A stretch of DNA of 64,000 nucleotides from positions 54,690,610 through 54,754,609 of the forward strand of contig CAMTDV010000013.1 of the NCBI GenBank assembly GCA_947069175.1. The letters run 5' to 3'. The stretch is from Scalesia atractyloides. Its lineage: Eukaryota > Streptophyta > Magnoliopsida > Asterales > Asteraceae. Each line of letters opens with the position of its first letter. The stretch's first letter is position 1. Below the pieces are notes generated by a model. The model was not told the origin of the DNA. It worked only from the letters and a program-made list of their open reading frames with translations, and ran no database searches. The position numbers and the translations under genes were made by a program. Below are positions 34,609-46,446 of the stretch, piece after piece.

Positions 34609-35221
34609 TCTGTTTTAGCACCAAAAGAAAGAACACAAAAGGTTACGACACACATTTATCACATAGTTCAACAATTATATGAATTGTGCACACATAAAAT
34701 TTAAGTAACCACACGTTATATAAACTGATATCTAATTGTGGTTATTTTACGTGTTTCTCATAGTTTAGCGTTCCGAATCTATGTTAAACATACAAAGGAA
34801 TTGTAAGTTTAAGGATTTAGGTTATGACTCAGGATTGCTAGATTATGTTAAAATAGTGTAGGAGTCAAAAGGATACGCGAGAATGGATTAGAGTTGGGAT
34901 AGGAACTAGGGGTGTCGTCGTCCAGGAGCGTTCTACACACTGCAAATGCTGCTTAGGGTTTCGCCTGGCCTGCTTGTCAATGCTCTGCATCATGATGGAG
35001 CCGAATGTGAAACACATACAACAGTTTGAAAGTTTTAAATAAACACCATGGAAGTAATTTAAAATGTGAAAGTAATATAAATATCCGAAATAGCTGCATA
35101 ATGTCAGAATGTAAAGTCATGCTGAAACAAATAAAAACCGAAACAAGATGTTTAAACAGATTGTCTGATAAGTTGAAATAAAACAGAAACATGATAATTA
35201 GATAACGAGTCTTCAGTCATT

Positions 35222-35890
35222 GATCTCGCCATCCCCCATATTCTCGTGTTCGTTAGTCGCTCCCTCTGCAGGTGCCTCCTCTGGGTCCTCTTCCTTCATT
35301 GCCTGGTTGTTCTGCTCCATAGCTATAATGCGGTTCTCTGCCATCTTTGTTCATTCAGTGAGGTCGATAACCTGATGAGTCAGTGCTATCACCATCTCTT
35401 GGAGTTTATCGGCCCGAGTGTTACTGGCGTGAAACGATCCCTTCAGTTGGTTCACCTCCTTCTTCAGTTCCGTGTTGCTCTCAATCAAGTCATTGATAGC
35501 TTCTGCCGCCTCCCGCATATTGCGGACTTCCCTGGTCATCTTAGCTACAAACCCTGCGAAAACTTCCTCAAGCGGAAACTTAATCGGTGGAAGTTCGCCT
35601 ATGACAGGCCGATTAACGCCCCGGGTACTCCCCGAGTGTCTTGGGTGGGACCTCTTCATTAGCAATGATCTCCTTAGTAATTCAGGGATACCAGCTCCAA
35701 TCCCCATTGTAGTATCGATCGCGTACGACAAAAGGTGCGTACTTCATTTCCTTTTTTAGTGCCTCAGCACGAACTTGTCCCGCTAAATAAGGAGTAGGTT
35801 GGGACACATCGGGTGCGTCTGACCCGTTGCTAGATCCGTGAGAGCTAGAGCTAGAACTAGAGTTAGATATTCCTGTTAAATATGGATATA
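35222..35890 (-). pseudogene. Extra coding region upstream of gag, unknown function
   Basis: Between the primer-binding site and gag, on the sense strand of the element, lies a protein-like stretch of about 200 residues: Ser-rich start (GISNSSSSSSSHGSSNGS), VSQPTPYLAGQVRAEALKKE, a basic middle (LLRRSLLMKRSHPRHSGSTR), then a heptad-like charged part (REVRNMREAAEAINDLIESN) suited to a coiled coil, and an acidic tail (KEEDPEEAPAEGATNEHENM) after one in-frame TGA. One frameshift near 35690 joins the first and second parts. It shows no gag, protease or envelope motif. I do not recognise a family; it may be an accessory protein of this lineage. Confidence 0.6.
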
Positions 35891-36013
35891 ACATAAGTAT
35901 ATATCGTAGAATCACATTACATATAGAGCAACATACAAATCATATAGTTGTGGTTTGTCGTGTTCATGACTATAGTCTAGGTCTAAATGCAACCTAATTC
36001 TCTATAGTCAATG

Positions 36014-36026
36014 GGCCCTGATACCA
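36014..36026 (-). other. Primer-binding site (initiator-Met tRNA type)
   Basis: On the minus strand TGGTATCAGGGCC begins three bases after the 5' LTR end GGGTGTGACA. Plant initiator-Met tRNA complement is usually TGGTATCAGAGC; one base differs. Confidence 0.88.
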
Positions 36027-36029
36027 ATC

Positions 36030-38518
36030 TGTCACACCCTCAAATTCCACATGCGGGTTTTACCGCGAGGCGCATGACAAAGCAGGATCATTGACACATG
36101 ACCATGTAGATGGACCTCTGTATGAATAAAACCAAGTTTTGACGCTAAATTAAATAAGGATACAGAAGCGTAACGAAGTTTGAAAACATAATTTGTAGCG
36201 CAACACAAAAGCTAAACCAACATAGTGAACTGTAAATAATGAAACTTCAAAAAAAAAATTTAAATGTTCATGCGGTGCTGCCTACTCGTGCTCGTGAATC
36301 CTTAGCCACCTATGAAAACATGCAAAGAAACAAGTGTCAACATAATTGATGAGTGAGCTCACAGGTTTTAGCTTTGGGCCGCTGGTTCAAACCCAAACCA
36401 GGGTGTAATAAAAGTTTTCCCCGGATTTTTCCCAAATCATAAATGTATAAGTTACCCTTGATTCAATAACCCTAAATTGATTTTCAAGTTCATGTTATAT
36501 TTGTAGGTAGCTCGCCTGGGTTATGTCACCAAAGAGTCCGAGCCGCAGCTAACGTTGTTGCACCTGAAGGTGTTAGGCTATCACCAACCATGACTATGTT
36601 AGGAAAATCCAACTCCCGTTAGAACTTTACTGGTTTAGCTAGCGCGACTAGCTCGGGTGGGGCTTGTTGGGCCTAGTAGTACTACCATAAACTTCCTCGC
36701 TAAAGATCCATTACTAACGGCTCGTAAGGTTGAGAGGGGACTTGGAGTGATATGCTACTTTGTGACCAAACCATATAACATAACTCAAAAAAATTTAGAA
36801 AATATATGCATGTCACTAAACCGTAACACGTTGTTGTAAGTTTATTGAAATAGCGCTACTATACCATAACAAGCACATGTTTTCTCCCCTGTATTTAAAA
36901 CCATTTAAAAGTCGGGCCGTGACTCATCTTAATTTGCTCGATAGAATTTAAAAGCAAGTGTTGTGTCCGGTCAATCCTTCCTAGAACGATTACCCTTTTG
37001 ATTAGTTTTAATGTTGATGCATGTTTATTGCACACAATAACACTTAGCACATTTTCTCAGTTAAGCACATATTCATGACATATCATACAGTTGCAAACAC
37101 AAATCAAGCATGCATACACCAAGCAACGAGCAAACAGGATGTTATCATGCGCAAATTCACCATTTATACACATCAGTTAGATTCCCGACATTTCAGCCGT
37201 GTTTAGGGATTTTTATAAAATAGTTACAAGTCACGAAAAATTACCAAAAATTTACACGACATGTTAAAAGGCCCCTGTATGTTTGTGTAAAATTTTCAAG
37301 TCTAATTCTTGACTGATTTTACGTGAAAAATCATACAATGGATAGTGGTTTGAATTTTAACGATTCTGCCCCTGTCCACTAAACATTTTATTTAAAAATC
37401 TCAAAGTATCAAAACGAGTAAATTCTAGTTGGAGATTCGTAAAGACACCTAAGACCTGCTACTGTATCAATTTCATAAGCTAATAAAAACTATTCACCCA
37501 GATATTGCGAAGAACATACAACACAATTTCTATAGGAATTTCGCAGCTATGACTACTAAAATGAATTAAATATTTTCACTGACCAAACAAGGTCCAAATA
37601 TTATGAAACTAGCGCGGTTCGAATCGTACTTCAGAGATGTTCATTTTAGGCTTTAGAAAATCGCATTTTCGTTAGGGTTTGACCCGTTTACAGCGCACTG
37701 AAGTTGGCTGTAAACATCCAACAACCTTCTGTTTTCAGCTTTTAACCTTTCAACACACGTTTTAATGGCTTCGTTAACATGTGCAGCGATCATACAACCT
37801 AACTACACAAGTTTCTAACAGTCCTCTATCGTATTTACCATAACATCTACCCGTAATAATTAATCTTCAACAAAACATGAGTTTTAATAACCCTAAACCC
37901 GTGTTAATACCCCGTATGCATAACTGACAAGTAACCCGAACCCACCTAGTGCTATGCTCACGAAAGATCACGCATTGACAAGTAATACATAACCGAATCT
38001 AGTCACACCATCAACTTTTTATACTTAACGGACTACTCCACCCTCTAGATAACTCTCGATTCTCACGGTATAATCACAATCAAAACTGAAAATACTTAAC
38101 AAATCTAACAAGATTAAAGCAAGATACCTAAACGATCGAATCCGACGAGGGGTGACGTTCTCTGTGAGAGGGTTGGCAGCTCGGTGTAGCGACGGTGGAG
38201 GGGGGTGTTGTCTGCCGTCAGCCGACAAAGAGGTGAGGTGCGAAAGATTTTTTTTAATTAACCCTACATGCAGTATACGTACATATAACAGAAATAACCA
38301 AAAAGTGAGCAAAAGTGGGCTGGGTATACCGGCTGGCCGGTTGGGCCGCAAAGGTGGAAGTGATGGGTTGGGTTGTTTAGTGATGGGTAGAGTTGTTTTC
38401 TTTCTTTTTTTTTTCTTTTTTTTTAAACAAGTTATACCGGTCGTGTGAAAAGGACACTACATCATTGAACGTCGTAACCAATGTAACGAATACTAACCTG
38501 ATTGTTCGGGTTGTCACC
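36030..38518 (-). mobile_element. 5' LTR of minus-strand gypsy element (2489 bp)
   Basis: On the + strand it opens TGTCACACCCTCAAATTCC and ends CGGGTTGTCACC, where the last base (A in the partner) has changed. It is the uninterrupted partner of 25291-29797. GTAGG follows at 38519, completing the target duplication. Confidence 0.88.
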
Positions 38519-39680
38519 GTAGGCTACGATAAGGGCTTCTGTCCCTTTTTTATGTATGTCGTAGGATACGCAAGTAAGCCGTAGCTTACGGCGGTCTTTC
38601 AAAAAATAATTGTCACTTGGTTGTTTTTGGCATCCGAGTTTACCTTAATAGATCCTATGTTCTTTCTAATTAATGTTTAGGATAAATTCTGGTATCTAGG
38701 TGTTTGCTATGAAGTAAGGATGAAGATCAAGCTCGATGAGAAACCGAACATAATGAAAATATAAAGCTTTCGCATTTGTTTGATATTCTGCTTAACTAAA
38801 CATTGTAACTAGTAGTAATGTTTCTTTGAATACTTAAAATTTTATTTTGCTCCGACTTATGTTTAATGTTTTGTAATGGAACTATATATAATATATATTG
38901 CAAATTTTTATAAAGTATATTATGCAAATTAATTATGGGTTTTACATGTTTAATTGTTGTTTTTTGTAATTTGTTGTTTTATAAAAACTAATAAAAATTA
39001 AATAAAAAATATTTCTTTACTACACTTCAACTTTTTTTCTTTTAAATCATAATTATTTCTTTAAAATTTTAGAAGTGCATAACTTTCTACAAACAAATGG
39101 GACATAAATTACCATGTTAAACCCATGTTAAACCACCGATCAAAATTCAAATTTACAAACTCTAAAAATTTCATCTTTAACTAAGTTGCAAAGGTTCTAA
39201 CTCTGATAAAAAGATTAAGGTTCAATTATTAACATATGATAGATAACTATCAATTTGATATAGTTTAGAAATAAACTAGAGCAAGATTCTTAATGATCTT
39301 ATAGTGCATTGGTAGTCTCATGACTTTCCAAAGTGAAGGTAACGGTGAGAATCTCGCTTAAAGCAAAATCACTTTGAGTTCAGTCGTTGTTTTATCACAA
39401 TCAACCTTTGTATGATGGGTTTCTCCAAAAATTGTGATGGGTTAACAGACTTAGATAAACTTTTGTCATTAAGTTTACCGTAGTAATTAAGCTTTCATTA
39501 GTGGTTTAAAAAATAGAGTAAAATTAGTAATTCTAAGAATAAACCCTTAAATATTAAACTTGTAAAGATTTGAGAAATTAGGGGCTCAAATCCCTATGTA
39601 CTGTCATATGTCCCACCTGCAGATCCATCATTGTATTCAATATTTTCTCTCATAATGCCCCACCAACTATGTCATCACCA
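38519..39680. other. Rest of the split target, then intergenic DNA
   Basis: 38519-38605 continues the palindromic CCGTAGGCTACG-type repeats of 25196-25290. From 38606 to the CT-rich start of the DUF3527 gene nothing is recognised; the DNA is AT-rich. Confidence 0.5.
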
Positions 39681-39683
39681 CCC

Positions 39684-41203
39684 GCGAATACCTCCTCTCT
39701 CTCTCTCTCTCTAAAATCACACCCCTTCTTTCCGTAAAATTCTCTGGATTCTGGGAAGACCAAGATCAACCAAAAAGGTATAATCTTTTGTGTTTTTCTT
39801 ATTTAAACTTTCGTTATTTGAGCTACAACACTTGAATTACTTATCCACATAATTTTTCATATATTGTGTCCACTCTGAACCATCACCGACACTCACATAA
39901 TTATCTTCATCTTGAAGAACCCTTTGATTATTGATCCACCGGTTCGACGAAATGTCTCACTGAGCATTTTCTTGAAATCTTGTATCTGTTTCTTTTTTTT
40001 TTGTATCTTGATTGTTTGTTTGCTTTAGCTGGTCTTGAAGTTATTATTACTAGCAGATTCACAAAAAAAAAAAATAATAATAAGAAAACTTATATTTTTT
40101 ATAATTGCTTAAATGCATTTTATGGGTTGAATCTTTGAAGTTCTTATCCTAAAAGATGTGCTGACGTCATCTTTGTACAAGATTGATTGCTTATGAGTTT
40201 AAGATTTTATTATTATTAATTTTTTTTTGTGATTTAAAAGTAGCAGTTTATTTCTTGTTTTTGTGATATTGAATCTGGCCAAGGGATTATTAATTGCTAT
40301 GGAAACAGGGGACACAAAAAAAGGAAAAGTAAAGTTATGCAAAAAAATAATAAATAAAATTGAAAGATGGTAATAATGAGACAGTGTGCGCTTAATGCCC
40401 TTTTCCCCTTTCCCACTCAAAAATTGAAAGATGATAATAATTTTCAGTTTTTTCCCACATGCCTTAATCAATGGTTCTCTATAACTTTTTAATTGTTCAT
40501 CATCATGAACATGATGAGGGAATCTTGTTTGTGGGATTCTTCTGATATGCTATGGAGTTTTGTCACCTTAACATTTATTTTCGTGGCATTGATGTACATG
40601 GACCACATTGTCCTTTCTATTATAGACTCCAGCTTGTCTCAGGTATGCAAATTTGTGATGTAGAACATCCAATGGCTCAGTTTGGTGAAACTGCTTTGCT
40701 TGTACATTTCTACTTAAGTTTTCTATATTAAGGATCTAATAATTGTTGCCAAAATGTGTTGGGGACACAGTTTTCTTTACTCTAATGGTTGGAAATAAGT
40801 GGGAGTTTATAGCATTAACATAGGGTGTTTCTCTATATATAAAGATTTAACTTGATAACCTTTTTTTTTTCTTTTCTTCTTCTTTTTTTTATATTTTTTT
40901 TTTAATTCAGGGAGCATGATACTTCGAGTGTCATATGTATGTACATCACTTTTCAGGGTTTTAACGTGCGTTTCAACTGTTAAACAAATTTATAGCCATG
41001 TAAAGGGAAGTTAAACAGGCGTGTAACTCTTGGGTTTCATCTTTGAAACGGTCATATAACATCAAATCAATAGTGGTGTGTGTATAAATCTTCCCTAATA
41101 TATCATTTTCCTAAATATTTGGTTCTCATTGCAGGTTTTAGAGTAGCTAAATGTTAATGGCATGCTATCTTATTTGTTATGATGCTGTAAAGAACTAGTT
41201 GAT
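39684..41203 (+). other. Presumed 5' UTR and UTR intron of the DUF3527 gene
   Basis: A CT-dinucleotide tract (39697-39715) and CT-rich leader end at AAAAAG|GTATAA (donor GT at 39778). A likely acceptor TTCTCATTGCAG ends at 41134, 69 bases before the ATG. A CT-rich leader with a long first intron is common in plant genes; the exact transcript start is not visible. Confidence 0.5.
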
Positions 41204-42718
41204 ATGGCATCATCTTCTTCAAACCACAAGCAAAAACATGTTGGATGCAAATCAACGGAGACAGAAGAGATCGTTAAATACATGACGAATTTACCAAGTT
41301 ATTTAGAGAGGGGAAAACCGGTCCAAGATAGAGCTTTGAATTTCGGTGTTTTAGATTGGGGGCGTTTAGAGCAGTGGCAATATCATAATCACAAACAGAT
41401 TAATAGATCATCTCTCCACTCTCATTTAAACATATCTACCGAAGAAATTTTGAGTAAGATGCTCCGGTTAGTCACTCCAGGGAGAAGAGAACTACCAGCC
41501 GATCAAGAACCAAACCCAGAGGTGTAAAAAAGAATGATTTAAATGTTCAAGATCTTGCTGAATCTAGATCATTGGATGATAATGGAAGTTTTCAATCAGC
41601 ATCATCGTCATTATCTTCAAAGGGCAAGATGAAAATCCAAGATGAGTTAGTAATTGAAAATGGCAATTTTCAAGATTCGTGTTATAGAAAACGTGATGGT
41701 ACAAAGCATTCAGATCTAAAAACCGATGCTCCGAATTCACTTCCTCTTAAAAATGAAATTGTTAGCAAAAAGAACTCGAAAAATGAAACCGATTCTAAAC
41801 GAAAAACTAGCATTGCATGCCAAACCAAGACGCCGGAAGAGAAAGAGTTTCGTATTGCGGCTAGCAAAAGCCGATTTAGTTTTAACATGAGCTCTAAGTC
41901 GGCAGCTGTTAAATCCGCTACGAAAACGTTGGAATCTCCTCCGGCTTCTCAAAATCCACCCGAAGATTCGAAAACAAAAGCAAAAGTGAAAATGGATTTG
42001 GGAAGTTGCAAAGAAGTCAGAGTTGATAATTCATGTAGGAACAAGACGAACGAGTCATCAACGTTATCATCGTCATCATCATCATCATCAAGAAAGCGAG
42101 CTCTTTTTCAGATGGCTGTAAAAAATGGGCGCCCGTTATTTACATTTTCAGTTGACGCCAATCAAAACGATATACTTGCAGCCACGGTAAGAAGTTTAGC
42201 TGGGAAAGACGACGCCAATAGTTGGGTTTATACGTTTTTCGCTGTTCATGAAGTTAAGAAAAAGAAATTGGCTGGTTATCGCATAGCAGTAAAGATAAAA
42301 CTAACGCGTATCTCCCTAATGTAACAGCCCAGATGACGGTTTCAAATCCTTTGGTTTATGACGGTACCACTAGGGAGTTTGTTCTATCCTCTGTTGACTC
42401 GGGTCAACCCGACCCCGACCAACAAATCTTGGATGATCAGCTGGAAAAAGAGCTGGCAGCCATTGTCGTACGGTTTTTAAGAAAGGCAGGAGGTGAGGTT
42501 GATAATCAAGATGGTTTTAGCACGACGGTTATTTTACCTGGTGGTCATCATAGTTACCAAGAAAAGGAGAACCTTCACCGCTGATTGAACGGTGGAGATC
42601 TGGTGGAAGATGTGATTGTGGCGGTTGGGATGTTGGTTGCAGATTGAGAACCCTTGCTAACAATGTGAAATCTGATACAAGCTTAAATGCACCCGATAGT
42701 TTTGACCTTTTCCTTCAG
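41204..42718 (+). pseudogene. DUF3527-family protein gene, first coding exon (frame-broken)
   Basis: The start ATG gives MASSSSNHKQKHVG, then the conserved N-terminal block VKYMTNLPSYLERG and ALNFGVLDWGRLEQWQ (residues about 24-60). A long Ser/Lys-rich middle follows, then the DUF3527 region: PLFTFSVDANQNDILAAT, WVYTFFAVHEVKKK, YLPNVTAQMTVSNPLVYDG, KELAAIVVRFL, TTVILPGGHHS, and PSPLIERWRSGG then CDCGGWDVGCRLRTLAN. The frame changes near 41480, 42260 and 42563. At each place the downstream frame is regained by adding one base to a short run (GGG at 41480-41482, A5 at 42259-42263, A4 at 42562-42565), and conserved residues continue on both sides. The family is plant-specific; its function is unknown to me. 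Either a recent pseudogene or uncorrected base-calling errors. Confidence 0.88.
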
Positions 42719-43573
42719 GTAAACGGCGGGGCCGGTCGGGCAGGGTAACGGGTCAGAATGGGTTTGAGTCAAATTGGTTTTAGTAACAATTGTCATTCAT
42801 GGTACGGGTTTTGACAAAAGTGGCCATCTAAATTGAGTTTGTGTGGTTATTTTGTGCTTGTTGATAACTTTATAAGTAAATAATCAATATATATTTTTAA
42901 GATAGTTGATAAAAGAAATATTGTCATTTTAAACGTAAACTTAAATTTAGATCTTCCAACAACTTATAAGAATGTCCTTTTGGTACCTCTATCAATTAGT
43001 GTTATAAATTATCAATGTTTGCCAAACACTCAAATAAGTGATTATCCAGGTCGTCAAACACTAGAGCGCGATCGCTTAATTGAGTTGTTAATTTGTTTTT
43101 CTGAATTGAGTATTAGGTAATCAGTTTGAAAGTGGTAAAGCTTCTATGGTTACAAAGGGGTTTTATACAAAGGGATTTCATAAAATCTTAGAAAATTGAA
43201 AATTCTTTTATGTAGAGGTGGTGTCGAGTCGAGCTGGTAGGTTGGTGACCCATATATTTATTTGTGTCAAAGACATCAACCCAACCTGCACACACTTAAA
43301 CTCGTGTAACTCATTTGTCTTGACGAGTCAAACGCTTGTAAATGGGTTGACTTGGAAACGGGTCATAAACAGGGGAGGTCAGTGTGTTGTAATAAACGGA
43401 TCGTAAACTGGTTGATAGGCTGACCTTATAAAATATATTTTTTTTAGTTCTAATTTCTATCCAAAGTAACACGACTTACTGGTCAAATATGACAACCCAA
43501 AACCTGATTATTTTCGTGTCGTGTGGTTATAGCTACAGAGTCCGATTCATTTTCTCACTACTTTTCATCGCAG
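42719..43573 (+). other. Coding intron of the DUF3527 gene
   Basis: Donor CTTCAG|GTAAAC at 42718/42719 and acceptor TTCATCGCAG|GGAGAA at 43573/43574 join LFLQ to GEVVNERP in phase 0. The intron includes degenerate GGGTTGAC/ACGGGTC repeats (43200-43410), probably a decayed non-autonomous transposon. Confidence 0.8.
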
Positions 43574-43819
43574 GGAGAAGTTGTAAACGAGAGACCGTTC
43601 TTCAGCCTATCTTTAATAAAAGAAGGAATATTTTCAGTCGACTACAACTCCTCTTTACCACTTTTACACGCATTTTCAATCTGTATATCAGTCATCGAAT
43701 GCCGAAAATCGTCTCATCATACAGAACTCCGGACCTATGTCGCGAAACGAGTGGACGATGTCGTGGTTCCTGTAACCTATGCTTCACTTCCACCTGTCTC
43801 CCCTGTTGGGAGGGTCTAG
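43574..43819 (+). CDS. DUF3527-family protein gene, last coding exon
   Basis: The 82 codons including stop read GEVVNERPFFSLSLIKEGIF, SVDYNSSLPLLHAFSICISV and on to PPVSPVGRV. The pattern of a Phe/Ser stretch, K-x-G-x-x-S-V-x-[FY], then LLxAFSI is the usual C-terminal end of DUF3527 proteins. It is unbroken, follows a good splice acceptor and ends with TAG at 43817-43819. Confidence 0.85.
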   Translation, partial: GEVVNERPFFSLSLIKEGIFSVDYNSSLPLLHAFSICISVIECRKSSHHTELRTYVAKRVDDVVVPVTYASLPPVSPVGRV

Positions 43820-45620
43820 TTACATATAGGTACAATATTAGAAGATGCTGTATTTACAGCAATTGCATCACTTAGATATATTGATTATTATGTAACTGTG
43901 AATTAAATTAGTGAGAAATGTTGAGTTGAAGCTTCCGGTGGTATTCCGGTCAATTCATGTATGAAACTTTTTAAGACATTGACCCAAAAGTTGGGTTTCA
44001 TAGGGGAAGTTTTGGTTTTTTGCATACTTCCTGAATGAACTGGTGCTTAAGTGTACACAAGCAGCAGGGTTGGGGGTCAGTTGGACGCCAGTTTTGGTAG
44101 TTTATCGGTTCAGTTTTAACGGTTTGAACCGATTATTTTTATATATATTTTCCTATTAAATTATCAGTTTGGACCAAAAGTTTTAAAATGATTAAAGTCG
44201 TATACATATGTATAATTGTATATTATAAAAAACCTAGCATATGTAAAGAAAGGTGTTAAATGGCAGGCTGGTTCTGTGTTCCAATCCAAACCGAACTGAA
44301 TTGTTAAAGCATCAAAATTGAACGATGAATCGAACTTTTGATTTGAAACCTGCTAAAGTGGTTCACTTGTTTCAACGGTGTAGTCGGTTTTATGGTATGA
44401 ACACTTCTAATGCTTATATGTACATGATATATCATATTAAATCATATTTTAAGCAGTTTTAAAAATTATTATAAGTTTATAATTTTGATTATAAAAGAAT
44501 CGAATCTAATCTAAATCTAAATCTAATCTTCTAAATTCTAATAAAAAAGATTCCAAAGAATGGCTCATGGCATTCTCTACTTCAATCTCATAATTTTTAT
44601 TTTTTTTTAAACGACAAATTTAGATCACTGACGGACTAATAGAGTATTATCGTGTCATGAGCGGAAGCACCGGTTGTCTCCATTAGGTATACTCCCCTTA
44701 CGGTTTAGAACCTATTGGTCTCAAAATCTTATTCTACCCAAAAAATGCCACTAGGCTATAAAGCCATAGACCTCATAATATTTATTTATATTTATATTTT
44801 TAAGTAATAGTAAGGATAATATTTAAAATTTTCGGAACAAATTAAATGGAAACATGATTTGCCTCAATAGTATTTAATTGAGGAGACAAAAATAATTATA
44901 TTCGAAAGTAAATTAAAAATTAGAAATATATTTTAAGTTTTCGAAACAAACTAAAACATGATGCATAATTTAAAACCGGTTAAGTAATAGGAACCTCTTT
45001 TGTGTTGTTTTACGCAGTAAATTTTAGGGTTTCTCGAAACAAATTAAAACATGAGACGGATTTTAAAATTCTCTATATATAATGATTTGTAACATGTTAA
45101 GTAATAGTAATATCTTTTTGTCGTTTGTGTTTTTTTACACAGTAAATTTTTGGGTTTTTTTATTTTTTTAATAAAACTTTGGTTAAAAGTTAAACAAGTT
45201 TATTTTTTATTAGTTTTTTACGCCTTTTTTTATATGATCGTCATCCGGTTGGTACTTAACTCGGTGTTTGATGGTACATTTGGTCTTTCTGGGTTTTTTT
45301 CGTTAAGATGTTAAAAATTCGTCGTATTTTTGTTTTACGTTTTTCTCGATTTTGACCGTCGTTCGGTTGCTACTTAGCAAAGTTTTACACCCCTACCCCA
45401 CACAGGGGTTAAGACTAGTGTATAATGAATAGTAAGCTATTAAATTTTAAACTATTTAGTTGTAAAGACTGTTAAGTTGAAAGCTTAATAATGTTTTTAA
45501 AGGTTTTTCTTTTCTCTTTCATATTATATAATTTTCAGTTGAATATTCTTTTATTGTCATTTTAACTTTTTCAAACTAATTTTAGAGAATTTATATAGTA
45601 ATTAATATATTTACTAATAA
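43820..45620. other. 3' flank of the gene and AT-rich non-coding DNA
   Basis: No further gene is seen. 44085-44410 has degenerate CGGTTT/AAACCG repeats in both senses, reminiscent of a decayed hAT-type element. Confidence 0.5.
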
Positions 45621-45625
45621 GTTGA

Positions 45626-46446
45626 GTGGGGTTACTTTACAAAGTGTGTTTTTCGTACAAGTGTAGGAATTGATTTTAATCATTGGATGAGTGTGTTGAT
45701 AGTTAAGATCATTTTGGTGGCATTTTGGTAATATATTTTATTAAAAATAGTCTAATTTAATTGATTTGGGTAAATGTGTCATTTAACTTGTTTTAAATAA
45801 GGAAATAACTGACAATCATAATACCACCTCCATAATTGTCGCGATTCTCTCTATCCCTCCCTCTCTCTAATCCCTCACATCCGAAAACACCAAATCATAC
45901 AAAAAATAACGTTAAATAAGATCTAGATGTGTTATAGTAGTGTGTTTTAGTGATAAAACACAAAGTGACAAACTAGTGACTGACTGCTAAAACACAACGT
46001 CAAGAATTTGTTTATGATAAAACACAATGTGATGAACCAGTTATAGTTACTGATTGTTAAAACACAACGTGACAAATCAGTTACTGGCTACTAAAACACA
46101 ACGTTACGAATCAGTGACTGGCTTACTAAAACACAACGTAGATGTGTTCATAGTAGTTTGTTTTTGTGATAAAACACAATGTGATGAACTAGATGAAATG
46201 CGAATTGAATGTGAATATGTTGTAGCGATTGCATTATAATCATTGATTCGCATTTGGAATCCAAGAGATATTTAGTTTCTTTAAAATTCTCATTAGTTAG
46301 TTTAGGATATAATAAATTCTATAATTAAAATAATTATCAAATTACTATCATGCCCTTTCGATTAAAATAACTAACTGACACATGTCACAAGGATATGACT
46401 TCCTACACTTTGTATGAAAAGTTGGTTTTGTAGCCAACTCCTACCC
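45626..46446. mobile_element. MITE-like element with internal tandem repeats
   Basis: The left end (GGGGTTACTTT...TTCGTACAAGTGTAGGAA) and the reverse complement of the right end (GGGTAGGAGTTGG...TTCATACAAAGTGTAGGAA) are similar over about 50 bp, giving imperfect terminal inverted repeats. No transposase is present. The interior has a TAAAACACAACGTGA array. The superfamily is uncertain (Mutator-like is possible); a clear target duplication was not found. Confidence 0.5.
45950..46195. repeat. Tandem TAAAACACAACGTGA-type repeats, ~30-50 bp period
   Basis: Six or seven copies of AAAACACAAYGT are followed by variants of GACGAATCAGTGACTGGC. Confidence 0.8.

Noticed and set aside
35246..35662. 138-codon plus-strand frame
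   Set aside because: Antisense shadow of the pre-gag coding region of the minus-strand element.
43489..43875. 128-codon frame over the last exon of the DUF3527 gene
   Set aside because: It is a shadow in another frame; the real exon (43574-43819) shows the conserved C-terminal pattern.
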